A DNA stretch of 64,000 nt from positions 1,488,001 through 1,552,000 of the forward strand of contig CATKHW010000562.1 of the NCBI GenBank assembly GCA_949752795.1, given 5' to 3'. The stretch is from Hyperoodon ampullatus (Eukaryota > Chordata > Mammalia > Artiodactyla > Ziphiidae). The notes under the pieces were generated by a model. The model ran no database searches. It was not told the DNA's origin and saw only the letters and a list, made by a program, of their open reading frames with translations. The position numbers and the translations under genes were made by a program. Positions 38,509 through 50,666 of the stretch are shown one piece after another (within the stretch, counting starts at the first letter, position 1; each line of letters opens with the position of its first letter).

Positions 38509-40208
38509 CAAGCAAGCGGGCAATGCAAATCTGCACTACAAAGAAGTATCACTTCCCACCGGTCAAAAGGGACATCCACAAAATGTGTAAAAACCAGAAA
38601 GGCAAGACAGGCCCTGGAGAACAGGGAGCCTTGTTATGCTGATGGGCGGGATGTAAATTGCCAACTGCCTCTCTGGAGGAGTGCATTGTGTTCCCTAAAA
38701 CAAGTAAAGAACAGAGCTACAGAGCCAAGGGCGCTTCCAGTCTAGGGAATATACCTTGGGAAAATTGAAAATCAATAAGACAGAGCCACCCCAAAATTTA
38801 GGGCTGCACTGCTTACAGGCAACTCAAACTGGGTACACCTTAAATATCCCAGGAAATATAAAAATGGTTCCAAAAATTGTGGTACTTACGTACGATGGAA
38901 TATCCCTAGGACATGAAATCAATGTCATAAGACCAGTAGCAGCAAATGGGTGGATTCAGGTATGATGATTCTAAGTGAAATAAGTCACACAGAAAAAGAA
39001 ACATATCATAAGATATCACTTATGAAGATCCTGTAAACATGGCTACACTTGAACTGAGTTAGGAAAGAGAACAGTGTCTCAAATTTAGAAAACACCCTTA
39101 TGCCTGCTTAAGGGGGAAGGAGAGGTGGTGTGATGCATAAAACCAGAGTTTGATATAAGCACAGGTACCGTTCCAAAAACCAACTATGGAATAGACAAGA
39201 CCTACACCTTCCTCAGTGAAAGGGACTCAAAACACCATAATTCCCGCAGAGGAATATATCTGACTAGTAAGAATCTTAAAACCTATGTATTGATATGTCT
39301 CCGTAAGGGAATCAAGTGTGTCTAGACTGGCATAAACATGGCAGCGAGAATCAGCTCAAACCCACTCTAAAAAGGAATTTCAAAAACAAAACGAAAAAAC
39401 TGGGAAAATCTTTACAATTCCTTCAGGGTCTCTGATGAAACCTGAAATGACACTATCTACAACGACCGCTGGATGTGGCATAAGGCTGGACACTTGGGAC
39501 TGAGAGGATTGGTGAGATTGGGTGAGCAAATGCAGACCCTTTAAAGCAATAATGCATGGTACCCATTCCATGGGTCCCAACTCTGCAGGTTGAAGGGAAT
39601 ATTACTACAGTTATAACATGTACGGGAAACCTAGAGAACGGACACACTGTGAATACGAAAGGTTTCTAAATCTCAACGAATAGTCCCTCTCCTGGTGCTC
39701 CGGTTTGACTTTCCATCTGCTTTACTATCAACCTCCCAACTTGGAGAGACAGCCCCTTTAACTTCCTGGTTCGCATAGGTTGCCAATTTGGCAGAGGATT
39801 AAAGGGAAGAGGGAGAACCAATGAGAGAGTAGCTGTTAGGCATTTGAACGGGCACATATCACTTTAATTTCCGGCTGGAAGAAGAATTAACCAAAGTCTC
39901 AGCCCCTTACCGGGAACCAGCATAGGTCCTGAACCAAAATTTTGGACTTGCGGTCAGCTCACCAAAAACGAGTTGAAAAATGGAGCTCAGGGGCACAGCA
40001 ATTCACAAACTGGCCGAGTAATAAAGGACAACCATCGTACAAAAATCTGTTGAGCGAAGGCAACGAGGCGGACTTGAAAGCGAGGCAGCATAGCAGGAAA
40101 CAGACTTCAAGAGGTACGTTGGAATCGCCTTTAAAGCACAGGAAGAGGGGCACAACTTCGACAATGATGCACTTGGCCAAAAAGGGCGTATGCGTTTTCT
40201 CCTGAATA
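38472..40208 (+). repeat. Satellite monomer m14 (E type), 1737 bp
   Basis: This is the sister of m12. It carries the same one-base loss and the same CCCTAGGACA variant. Confidence 0.95.
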
Positions 40209-40245
40209 TATTCAGGAGAAAACGCATACGCCCTTTTTGGCCTAG
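40172..40245. repeat. Palindrome, one mismatched pair
   Basis: The centre is at 40208/40209. The mismatch is in the outer right arm (GGCCTAGC). Confidence 0.93.
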
Positions 40246-41946
40246 CAAGCAAGCGGGCAATGCAATTCTGCACTACAAAGAAGTATCACTTCCACCGGTC
40301 AAAAGGGACATCCACAAAATGTGTAAAAACCAGAAAGACAAGAGAGGCCCTGGAGAACAGGGAGCCTTGTTATGCTGATGGGCGGGATGTAAATTGCCAA
40401 CTGCCTTTCTGGAGGAGTGCATTGTGTTCCCTAAAACAAGTAAACAACAGAGCTACAGAGCCAAGGGCACTTCCAGTCTAGGGAATATTCCTTGGGAAAA
40501 CTGAATATCAATAAGACAGAGCCACCCCAAAATTTAGGGCTGCACTGCTTACAAGGACCTCAACTTGGGTACACCTTAAATATCCCAGGAAATATAAAAA
40601 TGGTTCAGAAAATTGTGGTACTTACGTACGATGGAATATCCCTCAGCCATGAAATCAATGTCATAAGACCAGTAGCAGCAAAATGGGTGGATTCAGGTAC
40701 GATGATTCTAAGTGAAATAAGTCACAGAGAAAAAGAAACTTATCATAAGATATCACTTATGAAGATCCTGTAAACATGGCTACACTTGAACTGAGTTAGG
40801 AAAGAGAACAGTGTCTCACATTTAGAAAACACTCTTATGCCTGCTTAAGGGGGAAGGAGAGGTGGGGTGATGCATAAAACCAGAGTTTGATATAAGCACA
40901 GGTACCGTTCCAAAAACCAACTATGGAATAGACAAGACCTACACCTTCCTCAGTGAAAGGGACTCAAAACCCCATATTTCCCGCAGAGGAATATATCTGA
41001 CTAGGAAGAATCTTAAAACCTATGTATTGATATGTCTCCGTAAGGGAATCAAGTGTGTCTAGACTGGCATAAACTTGGCAGCGAGAATCAGCTCAAACCC
41101 ACTATAAAAAGGAATTTCAAAAACAAAACAAAAAAACTGGGAAATTCTTTACAATTCCTTCAGGGTCTCTGATGAAACCTGGAATGACCCTATCTACAAT
41201 GACAGCTGGATGTGGCATAAGGAGGGACCCTTGGGACTGAGACGATTGGTGAGATTGGGTGAGCAAATGCAGACCCTTTAAAGCACAAATGCCTGGCACC
41301 GTTTCCATAGGTCCCAACTCTCCAGGTTGAAGGGAATATTACTACAGCTATAACATGTACGGGAAACCTAGAGAACGGACACACTGTGAATACGAAAGGT
41401 TTCTAAAACTCAACGAATAGTCCCTCTCCTGGTGCTCCGGTTTGACTTTCCATCTGCTTTACTATCAACCTCCCAACTTGGAGAGACAGCCCCTTTAACC
41501 TCCTGGTTCGCACAGGTTGCCAATTTGGCAGAGGATGAAAGGGAAGAGGGAGGACCAATGAGAGAGTAGCTGTTAGGCATTTGGACGGGCACATATCACT
41601 GTAATTTCCCAGCAGGTAGAAGAATTAACCAAAGTCTCAGCCACCCACTGGGAACCAGTATAGGTCCTGAACCAAAATTTTGGACTTGCGGTCAGCTCAC
41701 CAAAAACGAGTTGAAAAATGGAGCTCAGGGGCACAGCAATTCACAAACTGGCCGAGTAATAAAGGACAACCATCGTACAAAAATCTGTTGAGCGAAGGCA
41801 ACGAGGCGGACTTGAAAGCGAGGCAGGATAGCAGGAAACAGATTTCAAGAGGTACGTTGGAATCGCCTTTAAAGCACAGGAAGAGGGGCACAACATCGAC
41901 GATGATGCACTTGGCCAAAAAGGGCGTATGCGTTTTCTCCTGAATA
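40209..41946 (+). repeat. Satellite monomer m15 (E type), 1738 bp
   Basis: The variant ACTGAATATCAATAAG near 40500 is shared with m16 near 42239. The variants CCATCGTAC and TTGAGCGAAGG are shared between the ends of m14 (about 40032-40058) and m15 (about 41770-41796). An exchange in steps of one monomer is likely. Confidence 0.94.
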
Positions 41947-41983
41947 TATTCAGGAGAAAACGCATACGCCCTTTTTGGCCAAG
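41910..41983. repeat. Perfect 74-bp palindrome
   Basis: The centre is at 41946/41947, and the form matches 33219-33292. Confidence 0.97.
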
Positions 41984-43689
41984 CAAGCAAGCGGGCAATG
42001 CAAATCTGCACTACAAAGAAGTATCACTTCCCAACGGTCAAAAGCGATATCCACAAAATGTGTAAAAACCAGAAAGGCCAGACAGGCCCTGGAGAACAGG
42101 GAGCCTTGTTATGCTGATGGGCGGGATGTAAATTGCCAACTATCTCTCTGGAGGAGTGCATTGTGTTCCCTAAAACAAGTAAAGAACAGAGCTACAGAGC
42201 CAAGGGCACTTCCAGTCTAGGGAATATTCCTTGGGAAAACTGAATATCAATAAGACAGAGCCACCCCAAAATTTAGGGCTGCACTGCTTACAAGGACCTC
42301 AACTTGGGTACACCTTAAATATCCCAGGAAATATAAAAATGGTTCAGAAAATTGTGGTACTTACGTACGATGGAATATCCCTCAGCCATGAAATCAATGT
42401 CATAAGACCAGTAGCAGCAAAATGGTTGGATTCAGGTACGATGATTCTAAGTGAAATAAGTCACACAGAAAAAGAAACTTATCATAAGATATCACTTATG
42501 AAGATCCTGTAAACATGGCTACACTTGAACTGAGTTAGGAAAGAGAACTGTGTCTCACATTTAGAAAACACTCTTATTCCTGCTTAAGGGGGAAGGAGAG
42601 GTGGGGTGATGCATAAAACCAGAGTTTGATATAAGCACAGGTACCGTTCCAAAAACCAACTATGGAATAGAAAAGACCTACACCTTCCTCAGTGAAAGGG
42701 ACTCAAAACCCCATATTTCCCGCAGAGGAATATATCTGACTAGTAGGAATCTTAAAACCTATGTATTGATATGTCTCCGTAAGGGAAACAAGTGAGTCTA
42801 GACCGGCATAAACACGGCAGTGAGAATCAGCTCAAACCCACTATAAAAAGGAATTTCAAAACAAAACAAAGAAACAGTGAAATTCTTACACAATACCTTC
42901 AGGGGTTCTGATGAAACTTGGAATGACCCTATCTACAACAACAGCTGGATGTGGCATAAGGCTGGTCACTTGGGACTGATAGGATTGGTGAGATTCGGTG
43001 TGAAAATGCAGACGCTTTAAAGCAATAATGCCTGCCACTGATTCCATGGTTCCCAACTCTCCAGGTAGAAGGGAATATCACTACAGTTATAACTTGTATG
43101 GGAAACCTAGAGAATGGACACCCTCTGATGGTGAAAGGTTTCTAAAACTCTACTAATTTTTTTCTCTCCATGTGCTCCAGCTTGACATTCCAACTCCTTT
43201 AATATCAATCTCCCAACTTGGAGAGTCAGCCCCTATACCCTCCTGGTTCACACAGTTGGCACATTGTGCAGAGGATATAAGGGAAGAGGGAGAACCAATG
43301 AGAGAGTAGCTGTAGGCATTTGGACGGCGACATGTCACTCTAATTTCCCGTCACGAAGAAGAATTAACCAAATTCTCAGCCTGCCCCACCCCCATAACTA
43401 GTATAGGTCCTGAAGCAAAATTGTGGGTTTGCGGTCAGCTCACAAAAAAACAAGTTGAAAAATGGAGCTCAGGGGCACAGCAATTCACTAACTTGCAGAG
43501 TTATACAGGACTACTCTCTTCCAAAAATCTGTTGAGGAAAAGCCATGAGGCGGACTTGAAAATGAGGGAGATTTGCACGAAACAGATTTAAAGAAGTACA
43601 TTGGAATCGCCTTTAAACACAGGAAAAGCATCACAACTTCGACAGTTATGGAATTGTCCATAAAGGGCGCATGCATTTTCTCCTGAGTA
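41947..43689 (+). repeat. Satellite monomer m16, hybrid E-to-C, 1743 bp
   Basis: The L1 part is E type up to about 42780. From about 42800-42870 the markers change to C type (AAACAAAGAAACAGTG, ATGGGAAACC, CCCTCTGATGG). The C part is nearly the same as 20.2-21.08 kb. Confidence 0.92.
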
Positions 43690-43726
43690 TATTCAGGAGA
43701 AAACGCATACACCCATTTTGGCCAAC
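43653..43726. repeat. Decayed palindrome, C type
   Basis: The centre is at 43689/43690 and the core is changed to GAGTATATTC. The left arm is TTGTCCATAAAGGGCGC. Confidence 0.8.
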
Positions 43727-45426
43727 CAAGCAACCGCACAATGCAAATCTGCACTACAAAGAAGTATCACTTCCCACCAGTCAAAAGGGATATCTGTAAA
43801 ATGGGTAAAAACCAGAAAGGCAAGAGGGGCTCTGGAGAACAGGGAGCATTGTTATGCTGATGGGTGGGATGTAGATTGCCAACAGCCACTCAGGAGGAGT
43901 GCATTGTGTTCCCTAAAAGAATTAAACAACAGAGCTTCACAACCTAAGGCACTTCCAGTCATGGGAATATACCTTGGGAAAATTGAAAATCAATAAGACA
44001 CAGCCAACCCAAAATATAGGGCAGCACTGCTTACAAGAACCTCGACTTCGGGACACCTTAAATATCCCAGGAAAGACAAAAATAGTAAAGAAATTGTGGT
44101 ACATACGTACGATGGAATATCCCTCAGCCATGAAATCAATGTCATAAGGCCAGTAGCAGCATAATGAGTGGATTCATGTACGATGATTCTAACTGAAATA
44201 AGTCACACAGAAAAAGAAACTTATCATAAGATATCACTTATGAAGGTCTTGTAAACATGGCTACACATGAACTGGATTAGGAAAGAGAAGAGTCTCACAT
44301 TTAGAAAACACTCTTATGCCTGCTCAAGAGGAAAGGAGAGGTGGGGTGATGCATAAAACCAGAGTTTGATATTAGCACAGGTACGGTTGCATAATCCAAA
44401 TACAGAATAGACAAGACCTACTCTTTCCTCACTGAATGGGGCTCAACACCCCTATTCCCCACAGAGGAGTATATCTGACTAGTCAGAATCTTAAAACCTA
44501 TGTATTGATATTTCTGTATAAGGTAACCAAGTGTGTCTAGAACGACATAAACACGGCAGTGAGAATCAGCTCAAACCCACTATAATAATGAATTTCAAAC
44601 AAAACAAATAAAGAGTGAAATTCTTACACAATACCTTCAGGGGTTCTGATGAAACTTAGAATGACCCTATCTACAACGACAGCTGGATGTGGCATAAGGC
44701 TGGTCACTTGGGACTGAGAGGATTGGTGAGATTGGGTGAGAAAATGCAGACCGTTTAAAGCAATAATACATGGCACCCATTCCATGGTTCCCAACTCTCC
44801 AGGTAGAAGGGAATATCACTACAGTTATAACATGTATGGGAAACCTAGAGAATGAACACCATCTATTGGTGAAAGGTTTCTAAAACTCTACTAATTTTTT
44901 TCTCTCCTTGTGCACCAGTTTGACATTCCAACTGCTTTAGTATCAATCTCCCAAATTGGAGAGTCAGCACCTTTAACCTCCTGGTTCGCACAGTTGGCAC
45001 GTTGTGCAGAAGATATAAGGGAAGAGTGAGAAACAATTAGAGAGTAACTGTAGGCATTTGGATGGCCACATGTCACTCTAAATTCCCGTCACGAAGAAGA
45101 ATTAACAAACTCTGAGCCAGCCCCCCCAATGGAACTAGTATAGGTCCTGAAGCAAAATTGTGGATTGGCAGTCAGCTCACAAAAACGCGAGTTGAAAAAT
45201 GGAGCTAAGGGGCACAGCAATTCACTAACTTGCAGAGTTATAAAGGACTACTCTCTTCCAAAAATCTGTTGAGAGAAAGCCAAGAGGGGGACTTGAAAAT
45301 GAGGCAGAAGTGCACGAAACAGATTTCCAGAAGTACATTGGAATCGCCTTTAAACAAAGGAAAAGCATCACAACTTCGACAATTATGGAATTGTCCATAA
45401 AGGGCACATGCGTTTTCTCCTGAATA
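43690..45426 (+). repeat. Satellite monomer m17 (C/D type), 1737 bp
   Basis: This is the counterpart of m4, about 22.6 kb upstream. It shares C/D markers throughout. Confidence 0.94.
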
Positions 45427-45463
45427 TATTCAGGAGAAAACGCATACGCCCATTTTGGCCAAC
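45390..45463. repeat. Decayed palindrome, D type
   Basis: The centre is at 45426/45427. The left arm is TTGTCCATAAAGGGCAC and the right arm has CGCCCATTTTGGCC. Confidence 0.8.
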
Positions 45464-47160
45464 CAAGCAACCGCACAATGCAAATCTGCACTACAAAGAA
45501 GTATCACTTCCAACCGGTCAAAAGGGACATCCGTAAAATGTGTAAAAACAAGAAAGGCAAGACAGGATCTGGAGAAGAGGGATCCTTGTTATGGGGATGG
45601 GTGGGATGTAAATTGCCAACAGCCACTCTGGAGGAGTGCATTGTGTTCCCAAAAAGAAGTAAACAACAATGCTTCACAACCTAAGGCACTTCCAGTCACG
45701 GGAATATACCTTGGGAAAATTTAAAATCAATAAGACACAGCCACCCCAAAATTTATGGCAGCACTGCTTACAAGAACCTCGACTTTGGGACACCTTATAT
45801 ATCCCAGGAAAGACAAAAATGGTAAAGAAATTGTGGTATATACGTATGATGGAATATCCCTCAGCCATGAAGTCAATGTCATAAGGCCAGTAGCAGAATA
45901 ATGACGGGATTCCTGTACGGTGATTCTAACTGAAAAAATGACACAGAAAAAGAAACTTATCATAAGATATCACTTATGAAGGGTATATAAACATTGCTAC
46001 ACATGGAATGAAATAGGAAAGGGAACAGAGTCTCATATTTAGAAAACACTCTTATGCATGCTTAAGGGGAAAGCAGAGGTGGGGTGATGAATAAAACCAG
46101 AGTTTCATATTAGCACAGGTACGGTTCCATAATCCAAATACAGAATAGACAAGACCTACACCTTCCTCAGTGAAAGGGACTCAAAACCCCATATTTCCCG
46201 CAGAGGAATATATCTGACTAGTAAGAATCTTAAAACCTATGTATTGATATGTCTCCATAAGGGAATCAAGTGTGTCTAGACTGGCATAAACATGGCAGCG
46301 AGAATCAGCTCAAACCCACTATAAAAAGGAATTTCAAAAACAAAACAAAAAAACTGGGAAATTCTTTACAATTCCTTCAGGGTCTCTGATGAAACCTGGA
46401 ATGACCCTATCTACAACGACAGCTGGATGTGGCATAAGGCTGGACACTTGGGACTGAGAGGATTGGTGAGATTGGGTGAGCAAATGCAGACCCTTTAAAG
46501 CAATAATGCATGGCACACATTCCATGGGTCCCAACTCTCCAGGTTGAAGGGAATATTACTACAGTTATAACATGTACGGGAAACCTAGAGAACGGACACA
46601 CTGTGAATACGAAAGGTTTCTAAAACTCAACGAATAGTCCCTCTCCTGGTGCTCCAGTTTGAATTTCCATCTGCTTTACTATCAATCTCCCAACTTGGAG
46701 AGACAGCCCCTTTAACCTCCTGGTTCTCACAGGTTTCCAATTTGGCAGAGGATGAAAGGGAAGAGGGAGAACCAATGAGAGAGTAGCTGTTAGGCATTTG
46801 GACGGGCACATGTCACTCTAATTTCCCAGCCGGAAGAAGAATTAACCAAAGTCTCAGCCACCCACCGGGAACCAGTATAGGTTCTGAGCCAAAATTTTTG
46901 ACTTGCAGTCAGCTCAAAAAAAGACTTGAAAAATGGAGCTCAGGGGCACATCAATTCACAAACTGGCCTGTAATAAAGGACAACTATCGTTCTAAAATCT
47001 GTTGAGGGAGGAATAAGAACAGGACTTGAAAGCGAGGCAGAATAGGAAGAAACAGATTTCAAGAGGTACGTTGGCATCGGCATTAAAGCACAGGAAGAGG
47101 GGCACAACTTCGACAATGATGCACTTGGCCAAAAAGGGCGTATGCGTTTTGTCCTGAATA
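45427..47160 (+). repeat. Satellite monomer m18, hybrid D-to-E, 1734 bp
   Basis: D markers hold until about 46150 and E markers follow from the ACTCAAAACCCCATATTTCC stretch near 46180. This is the counterpart of m5. Its end has variants shared with the end of m19 (GGTTCTGAGCC at 46879 and 48613, GAATAGGAAGAAACAG at 47040 and 48778). Confidence 0.92.
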
Positions 47161-47197
47161 TATTCAGGAGAAAACGCATATGCCCTTTTTGGCCAAG
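47124..47197. repeat. Palindrome, two mismatched pairs
   Basis: The centre is at 47160/47161. The differences are TTTTGTCC on the left and GCATATGCCC on the right. Confidence 0.9.
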
Positions 47198-48891
47198 CAA
47201 GCAAGCGGGCAATGCTAATCTGCACAAAAAGAAGTATCACTTCCCACAGGTCAAAAGGGACATCCACAAAATGTGTAAAAACCAGAAAGGCAAGACAGGT
47301 CCTGGAGAACAGGGAGCCTTGATATGCTGATGGGCAGTATGTAAATAGCCAAGTGCCTCTCAGCAGGAGTACATTGTGTTCCCTAAAACAAGTAAAGAAC
47401 AGAGCTACAGAGCCAAGGGCACTTCCAGTCTTGGGAATATACCTTTGGTAAACCGAAAATCAATAAGACAGAGACACACCAAAATTTAGGGCTGCACTGC
47501 TTACAAGGACCTCAACTTGGGTACACCTTAAATATCCCAGGAAATATAAACATGGTTCAAAAAATTGTGGTACTTACATACGATGGAATATCCCTCAGCC
47601 ATGAAATCAATGTCATAAGACCAGTAGCAGCAAAATGGGTGGATTCAGGTACGATGATTCTAAGAGAAATAAGTCACACAGAAAAAGAAACTTATCATAA
47701 GATATCACTTATGAAGATCCTGTAAACATGGCTACACTTGAACTGAGTTAGGAAAGAGAACAGTGTCTCACATTTAGAAAACACTCTTATGCCTGCTTAA
47801 GGGGGAAGGAGAGGTGGGGTGATGCATAAAACCAGAGTTTGATATAAGCACAGGTACCGTTCCAAAAACCAACTATGGAATAGACAAGACCTACACCTTC
47901 CTCAGTGAAAGGGACTCAAAACCCCATATTTCCCGCAGAGGAATATATCTGACAAGTAAGAATCTTAAAACCTATGTACTGATGTGTCTCCGTAAGGGAA
48001 TCAAGTGTGTCTAGACTGGCATAAACATGGAAGCGAGAATCAGCTCAAACCCACTATAAAAAGGAATTTCAAAAACAAAACAAAAAAACTGGGAAATTCT
48101 TTACAATTCCTTCAGGGTCTCTGATGAAACCTGGAATGACCCTATCTACAACGACAGCTGGATGTGGCAAAAGGCTGGACAATTGGGACTGAGAGGATTG
48201 GTGAGATTGGGTGAGCAAATGCAGACCCTTTAAAGCAATAATGCATGGAACCCATTCCACGGGTCCCAACTCTCCAGGTTGAAGGGAATATTACTACAGT
48301 TATAACATGTACGGGAAACCTAGAGAACGGACACACTGTGAATACGAAAGGTTTCTAAAACTCAACGAATAGTCCCTCTCCTGGTGCTCCGGTTTGACTT
48401 TCCATCTGCTTTACTATCAATCTCCCAACTTGGAGAGACTGCCCCTTTAACCTCCTGGTTGGCACAGGTTGCCAATTTGGCAGAGGATGAAAGGGAAGAG
48501 GGAGAACCAATGAGAGAGTAGCTGTTAGGCATTTGGAAGGGCACATGTCACTCTAATTTACTGGCACGAAGAAGAATTAATCAAAGTCTCAGCCACCCAC
48601 CAGGAACCCGTATAGGTTCTGAGCCAAAATTTTGGACTTGCAGTCAGCTCACAAAAAACGAGATGAAAAATGGAGCTCAGGGGCACAGCAATTCACAAAC
48701 TGACCGAGTAATAATGGACAACTATCGTTCAAAAATCTGTTGAGGGAGGACAAAGAACCAGACTTGAAAGCGAGGCAGAATAGGAAGAAACAGATTTCAA
48801 GAGGTACGTTGGCATCGGTTTTAAAGCACAGGAAGAGGGGCCCAACTTCTACAATGATGCACTTGGCCAAAAAGGGTGTATTCGTTTTCTC
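47161..48891 (+). repeat. Satellite monomer m19 (E type), 1731 bp
   Basis: This E monomer ends at a palindrome that has lost its centre. Its ORF2-tail frame is interrupted. Confidence 0.93.
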
Positions 48892-48924
48892 ATTCAGGAG
48901 AAAACGCATACGACCTTTTTGGCC
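48859..48924. repeat. Palindrome with its centre deleted
   Basis: Eight bases (CTGAATAT) are missing between GTTTTCTC and ATTCAGGAG at 48891/48892. The arms remain, with two further changes (GGGTGTATTCG on the left, ACGACC on the right), so the symmetry is now imperfect. Confidence 0.85.
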
Positions 48925-50629
48925 AAGCAAGCAAGCGGGCAATGCAAATCTGCACTACAAAGAAGTATCACTTCCCACCGGTCAAAAGGGACATCCACAA
49001 AATGTGTAAAAACCAGAAAGGCAAGACAGGCATTGGAGAACAGGGAGCCTTGTTATGCTGATGGGCGGAATGTAAATTGCCAACTGCCTCTCTGGAGGAG
49101 TGCATTGTGTTCCCTAAAACAAGTAAACAACAGAGCTACAGATCCAACGGCACTTCCAGTCTACGGAATATACCTTGGGAAAACTGAAAATCAATAAGAC
49201 AGAGCCACCCCAAAATTTAGGGCTGCACTGCTTACAACGACCTCAACTTGGGTACACCTTAAATATCCCAGGAAATATAAAAATGGTTCAAAAAATTGTG
49301 GTACTTACGTACGATGGAATATCCCTCAGCCATGAAATCAATGTCATAAGACCAGTAGCAGCAAAATGGTTGGATTCAGATACGATGATTCTAAGTGAAA
49401 TAAGTCACACAGAAAAAGAAATTTATCATAAGATATCACTTATGAAGATCCTGTAAACATGGCTACACTTGAACTGAGTTAGGAAAGAGAACAGTGTCTC
49501 ACATTTAGAAAACTCTCTTATGCCTGCTTAAGGGGGAAGGAGAGGTGGGGTGATGCATAAAACCAGAGTTTGATATAAGCACAGGTACCATTCCAAAAAC
49601 CAACTATGGAATAGACAAGACCTACACCTTCCTCAGTGAAAGGGACTCAAAACCCCATATTTCCCGCAGAGGAATATATCTGACTAGTAAGAATCTTAAA
49701 ACCTATGTATTGATATGTCTCCGTAAGGGAATCAAGTGTGTCTAGACTGGCATAAACATGGCAGCGAGAATCAGCTCAAACCCACTATAAAAAGGAATTT
49801 CAAAAACAAAACAAAAAAACTGGGAAATTCTTTACAATTCCTTCAGGGTCTCTGATGAAACCTGGAATGAGCCTATCTACAATGACAGCTGGATGTGGCA
49901 TAAGGCTGGACACTTGGGACTGAGAGGATTGGTGAGATTGGGTGAGCAAATGCAGACCCTTTAAAGCAATAATGCATGGCACCCATTCCATGGGTCCCAA
50001 CTCTCCAGGTTGAAGGGAATATTACTACAGTTATAACATGTACGGGAAACCTAGAGAACGGACACACTGTGAATACGAAAGGTTTCTAAAACTCAACGAA
50101 TAGTCCCTCTCCTGGTGCTCCGTTTTGACTTTCCATCTGCTTTACTATCAATCTCCCAACTTGGAGAGACAGCCCCTTTAACCTCCTGGTTCGCGCAGGT
50201 TTCCAATTTGGCAGAGGATGAAAGGGAAGAGGGAGAACCAATGAGAGAGTAGCTGTTAGGCATTTCGACGGGCACATATCACTGTAATTTCCCGGCAGGA
50301 AGAAGAATTAAACAAAGTCTCAGCCACCCACCGGGAACCAGTATAGGTCCTGAACCAAAATTTTGGACTTGCGGTCAGCTCACCAAAAACGAGTTGAAAA
50401 ATGGAGCTCAGGGGCACAGCAATTCACAAACTGGCCGAGTAATAAAGGACAACTATCGTCCAAAAATCTGTTGAGGGAAGGCAACGAGGCGGACTTGAAA
50501 GCGAGGCAGAATAGCAGGAAACAGATTTCAAGAGGTACGTTGGAATCACCTTTAAAGCACAGGAAGAGGGGCACAACTTCGACAATGATGCACTTGGCCA
50601 AAAAGTGCGTATGCGTTTTCTCCTGAATA
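48892..50629 (+). repeat. Satellite monomer m20 (E type), 1738 bp
   Basis: This is the last monomer before the alternating alpha/beta array. The ORF2-tail frame 49175-49456 is open. Confidence 0.94.
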
Positions 50630-50666
50630 TATTCAGGAGAAAACGCATACGCCCTTTTTGGCCAAG
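50593..50666. repeat. Palindrome, one mismatched pair
   Basis: The centre is at 50629/50630. The left arm has AAAAAGTGCG. Confidence 0.93.
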
